A stretch of DNA of 64,000 nt, taken from assembly GCA_013398955.1 (NCBI GenBank), contig VWPU01009731.1:21264-85263 (forward strand). The letters are read 5' to 3'. This DNA is from Callaeas wilsoni. Taxonomy: Eukaryota; Chordata; Aves; Passeriformes; Callaeidae. Positions 49,405 through 64,000 of this stretch are shown here, piece by piece; position 1 is the stretch's first letter, and every line of letters starts with the position of its first letter. The position numbers and the translations under genes were made by a program. The notes under the pieces were generated by a model that was given only the letters and a program-made list of their open reading frames with translations, did no database searches and had not been told where the DNA came from.

Positions 49405-49468
49405 AACGTCACCTTATTGTAAGGCTTTCGGGTGGTTTTTTTTTTCCTGGCAGAAAGGAGGTTTCAGA

Positions 49469-49487
49469 GGGGGTGGGGAAGGGGGGG
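49469..49487 (+). promoter_or_regulatory. G-run, possible MAZ-like or G-quadruplex pause element
   Basis: Runs of 5, 4 and 7 G separated by T and AA, about 65 bases beyond the distal AATAAA. G-rich MAZ-type elements after poly(A) sites are known to aid termination between close genes. Its function here is inferred from position. Confidence 0.3.
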
Positions 49488-49639
49488 CTGCTCCCTCCAT
49501 CCCGCTGGGAATGAACCTGGAAAATGGGGCAAGCTCCAAGCGGGACTCCCCTGGTCCAGCTGCAGCCACTGGGAGACATCAAATATGGAAAGGGAGCGGT
49601 GGAAATGGGGAAGAAAACTCAGGGTTGGCTGCTTTGGGG

Positions 49640-49985
49640 GCAAATGTGTGCAAGGAAAAATGTGTGGAATGACAAACGTGTGGAAGGAAAATGTGTGGAA
49701 GAAATGGATGAAAGGACAAATGTATGGAAGGACAAATGTGTGCAAGGACAAACGAGTGGAAGGACAAAGGTATGGAAGACATGGATGAAAGGACAAATGT
49801 ATGGAAGGACAAATGTGTGCAAGGACAAACGAGTGGAAGGACAAAGGTATGGAAGACATGGATGAAAGGACAAATGTATGGAAGGACAAATGTGTGCAAG
49901 GACAAACGAGTGGAAGGACAAAGGTATGGAAGACATGGATGAAAGGACAAATGTATGGAAGGACAAATGTATGGAAACAAAGAGG
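49640..49985. repeat. Purine-rich 77-bp tandem array with 14-15 bp subunits
   Basis: The marker atggatgaaaggacaaatg occurs at 49704, 49781, 49858 and 49935, an exact 77-base period. Inside are subunits of the type ggacaaatgtgtgcaa. It lies in the space between the convergent LRRC7 and LRRC40 poly(A) sites. Confidence 0.95.
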
Positions 49986-50379
49986 GGCAGGGGGTGAGGG
50001 CAGCAGCAGGTCCATCATCCAAGGAGCTGCAGAAGAGCCCTGGAGCTCCAGCTGTCCCCTGCTGCTCACAGGCACTGCCCTGTATTTCCCACAGGACCGA
50101 TCCTGGCCCTCTCCTTCCCCTTTCCCAGAGCCCTTTCCCAGACAGGTCAGTGCCTCCCATTTCCCTGCCAGCCAGGTTCTGCTCTCCTCGGGCATCACGG
50201 GAGGTGCAGCTGGGCCTGAGCCCCCTGAGCCATCCCTGCTCCAGCTGGAAGGCAATTCCCACACCTGGAGAGCTGAGGGTGATGATCTCAGTGTGTTTTA
50301 TGTCCATCTGGACACATTCAAAACCTGGGAATTTTAGTGTGGAACTGTATTAAATCCTGCTGTGCTACAGAACCTCCAG

Positions 50380-50790
50380 GGCTGTGTCCAGGTCTGCAAG
50401 AGAGACCCTGAGGGGCTGGAGCATGTCTAGGGCAGGGAATGGGGCTGGGAACGGTCTGGAGCCCCAGGAGAGACTGAGGGAGCTGGGAAGGGGCTGGAGC
50501 CCTGGGAGAGGCTGGGGGAGCTGGGAAAGGGGCTGGAGCCCCAGGAGAGGCGGAGGGAGCTGGGAAAGGGGCTCAGCCTGGAGCAAAGGAGGCTCAGGGG
50601 GGACCTCGTGGCTCTGCACAACTCCCTGACAGGAGGGGGCAGCCGGGGGGGTCGGGCTCAGCTCCCAGGGAACAGGGACAGGAGGAGAGGGAACGGCCCC
50701 AGGCTGGGCCAGGGGAGGCTCAGGGTGGACACCAGGAGGAATTCTTTTATGGAAAGGGTTTTCAGTCACTGGAAGGTTTGGAGTCCCCAC
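50380..50790 (+). mobile_element. CR1 LINE fragment with internal 38-40 bp repeat (three copies)
   Basis: Same element type as at 44085: three units of ggggctggagcccc.. then aggctcaggggggacctcgtgg, a ggaggaattcttttatggaaagg block and gtttggagtcccc. Confidence 0.85.
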
Positions 50791-50932
50791 CCACAGGGCA
50801 GGACTATTCCCATTAAAGGCAGCACCTGCAGGACACTTGGAAGTGTGCTGGAACAAGAGAAGTTCTCAATGTTCCTGCCTACAAAGCTCAATTCCAGCTT
50901 GAAGGACCCAAAGCAGACATCCAAGGGGAACA

Positions 50933-50938
50933 TTTATT
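50933..50938 (-). terminator. Alternative distal LRRC40 poly(A) signal (AATAAA)
   Basis: Minus strand reads gacaataaatgttc. It lies about 290 bases beyond the first signal, just before the + strand CR1 copy at 50380-50790. Confidence 0.35.
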
Positions 50939-51220
50939 GTCTTGGTGCCGCTGCCAGCACCAGCCCCATTCTCACTCAGGTGAGCCCTGCACACACCTGG
51001 GCACCTCTCACCCCTCACAGCTCAAGCCCCCGACCGCACTCACACCGGGGGGCAGTTCTGGGGACAGCAGTGAAACAAGGTAAAAAAGGGATACAAAAAT
51101 CACAGCCAAAAATCAATTCTGGCTTTGGCCCCAATGCCTCAATGGTGACAATTCTCTTCAAACCCCAGCTCGGCTGCAGGAAGCACCGTGGCTGTGCTGA
51201 AGGCAGTTTCCATGCTGTCC

Positions 51221-51226
51221 TTTATT
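51221..51226 (-). terminator. LRRC40 poly(A) signal (AATAAA)
   Basis: Minus strand reads tttgtaataaaggac. It is the first canonical signal after the stop and lies beyond the tandem array. Confidence 0.55.
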
Positions 51227-51429
51227 ACAAACAGTGTAAACAGAGTGCGGGATGCCAAAATCCCTGCTGGAACATGCAAAGGGTGGGGAACGTTTCACAG
51301 GTGGGTTCTTAACACTGCAACAAAGGCTCGGGGCCGGGCAGGCTCCCAGCCAGAAGCAGAAGGATGGGGGCAGCGGAGCCCAGGGGTGCTGGGGGGACAG
51401 GGGCTACCTGGCTTGTCCTGTGGTGCTCG

Positions 51430-52153
51430 GGTGGGAATGCAGCTCCACCGGTATTCCAGCGCGGCAGCCGTGACCTCGGCCAGGCCAGGCTCAGGTGGGA
51501 ATGCGGCTCCACAGGTATTCCAGCACGGCAGCCGTGCCCTCGGCCAGGCCAGGCTCAGGGCTGAGGTGGGAATGCCCAGGGCTCAGGGCTGTGGTGGGAA
51601 TGCCCAGGGCTCAGAGCTCAGAGGAGGGAATGCAGCTCCACAGGTATTCCAGCATGGCAGCCGTGCCCTCGGCCAGGCCAGGCTCAGGGCTGAGGTGGGA
51701 ATGGCCAGGCTCAGGTGGGAATGTGGCTCCGCAGGTATTCCAGCACGGCAGCCGTGCCCGTGGCCAGGCTCAGGTGGGAATGCCCAGGGCCCAGGGCTCA
51801 GGTGGGAATGGCCAGGGCCCAGGGCGGTTGTGGGAATGCCCAGGGCCCAGAGCGCAGGTGGGAATGCCCAGGGCTCAGGAGGGAATGTGGCTCTGCAGGT
51901 ATGCCAGCACAGGAGCCATGCCCTTGGCCAGGCTCAGGTGGGAATGCCCAGGGCCCAGGGCTCAGGTGGGAATGGCCAGGGCCCAGGGCGGTTGTGGGAA
52001 TGCCCAGGGCCCAGAGCGCAGGTGGGAATGCCCAGGGCTCAGGAGGGAATGTGGCTCTGCAGGTATGCCAGCACAGGAGCCATGCCCTTGGCCAGGCTCA
52101 GGTGGGAATGCCCAGGGCCCAGGGCTCAGGTGGGAATGGCCAGGGCCCAGGGC
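51430..52153. repeat. Tandem array made of copies of the LRRC40 terminal coding segment
   Basis: On the + strand, copies of the module gggaatgtggctctgcagg...ggccag start at 51433, 51497, 51626, 51717, 51881 and 52045; the functional copy in exon 15 starts at 52160. Spacings are 64, 129, 91, 164, 164 and 115 bases. Read on the minus strand each module is a version of the last 18 codons and stop of LRRC40, with point changes (e.g. GAATAC to GCATAC) and small length changes. Between modules are shorter GC-rich units of the type gggaatgcccagggctcag. Homology to the coding exon stops at CTGGCC. The 164-base unit is a higher-order repeat. Confidence 0.9.

Positions 52154-64000
<11,847 letters not shown>

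Larger units (their letters stand above)
48770..49425 (+). other. LRRC7: Probable distal LRRC7 3' UTR end
   Basis: An abrupt return to AT-rich, repeat-poor sequence after 2.5 kb of GC-rich repeats and CR1 copies, with two AATAAA signals on the + strand (48997 and 49399). It resembles a conserved distal 3' UTR. It could instead be a separate alternative last exon. No long reading frame is present. Confidence 0.45.
51200..52153 (-). other. LRRC40: LRRC40 3' UTR
   Basis: Runs on the minus strand from the stop through the GC-rich array at 51430-52153 to an AATAAA (complement of 51221-51226). The downstream limit is set by that signal; a second AATAAA at 50933-50938 could extend it by about 0.3 kb. 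Confidence 0.6.

Overview
This window is avian nuclear DNA holding two convergent protein-coding genes. Evidence for a bird: many CR1 LINE 3' ends on both strands, a tRNA-derived SINE with a CR1-like tail (similar to TguSINE1 of songbirds, so probably a passerine), compact GC-rich introns full of minisatellites, and exons that read very close to known vertebrate proteins. Gene assignments rest on recognising the translated exons plus splice sites and exon phases; no database search was run.

Left and centre (94-45255, + strand): the 3' three quarters of LRRC7 (densin-180), a LAP-family (LRR and PDZ) postsynaptic scaffold. Nineteen coding exons with matching phases give about 1277 residues: the last ten leucine-rich repeats (94-20872), the LAP-specific linker (22589-23961), a long disordered region dominated by one 1678-base exon (32741-34418), small exons that are alternatively spliced in mammalian densin, and a C-terminal PDZ domain split over three exons (42534-45255). 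A further in-frame 114-base candidate cassette exon lies at 29875-29988. The gene starts outside the window. Its 3' UTR has a proximal ATTAAA cluster near 45730 and two distal AATAAA signals at 48997 and 49399.

Right (52154-64000, - strand): LRRC40, an LRR-only protein. Fourteen complete coding exons plus the last 10 bases of exon 1 at the window edge give 556 residues, against about 602 in the human protein. The two genes meet tail to tail in a gap of about 1.5-1.8 kb at 49.4-51.2 kb. That gap holds a G-rich run, a 77-bp tandem array and a CR1 copy. LRRC7 and LRRC40 are neighbours in the same convergent layout in mammals (established knowledge), so this is conserved synteny, not a rearrangement.

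Between exons the window is repeat-rich: a 1-kb hexanucleotide array with higher-order blocks (2.76-3.82 kb), 60-bp, 33-bp, about 90-bp, 21-bp and 77-bp tandem arrays, a 750-bp minisatellite with two unresolved bases (13.3-14.1 kb), a tandem duplication with an N at its junction (15.0-15.3 kb), and three CR1 copies that share an internally expanded 38-40 bp repeat. The most unusual structure is in the LRRC40 3' UTR (51430-52153): an array built from repeated copies of the gene's own last 18 codons and stop. No bacterial-type operons, CRISPR arrays or viral genes were seen.
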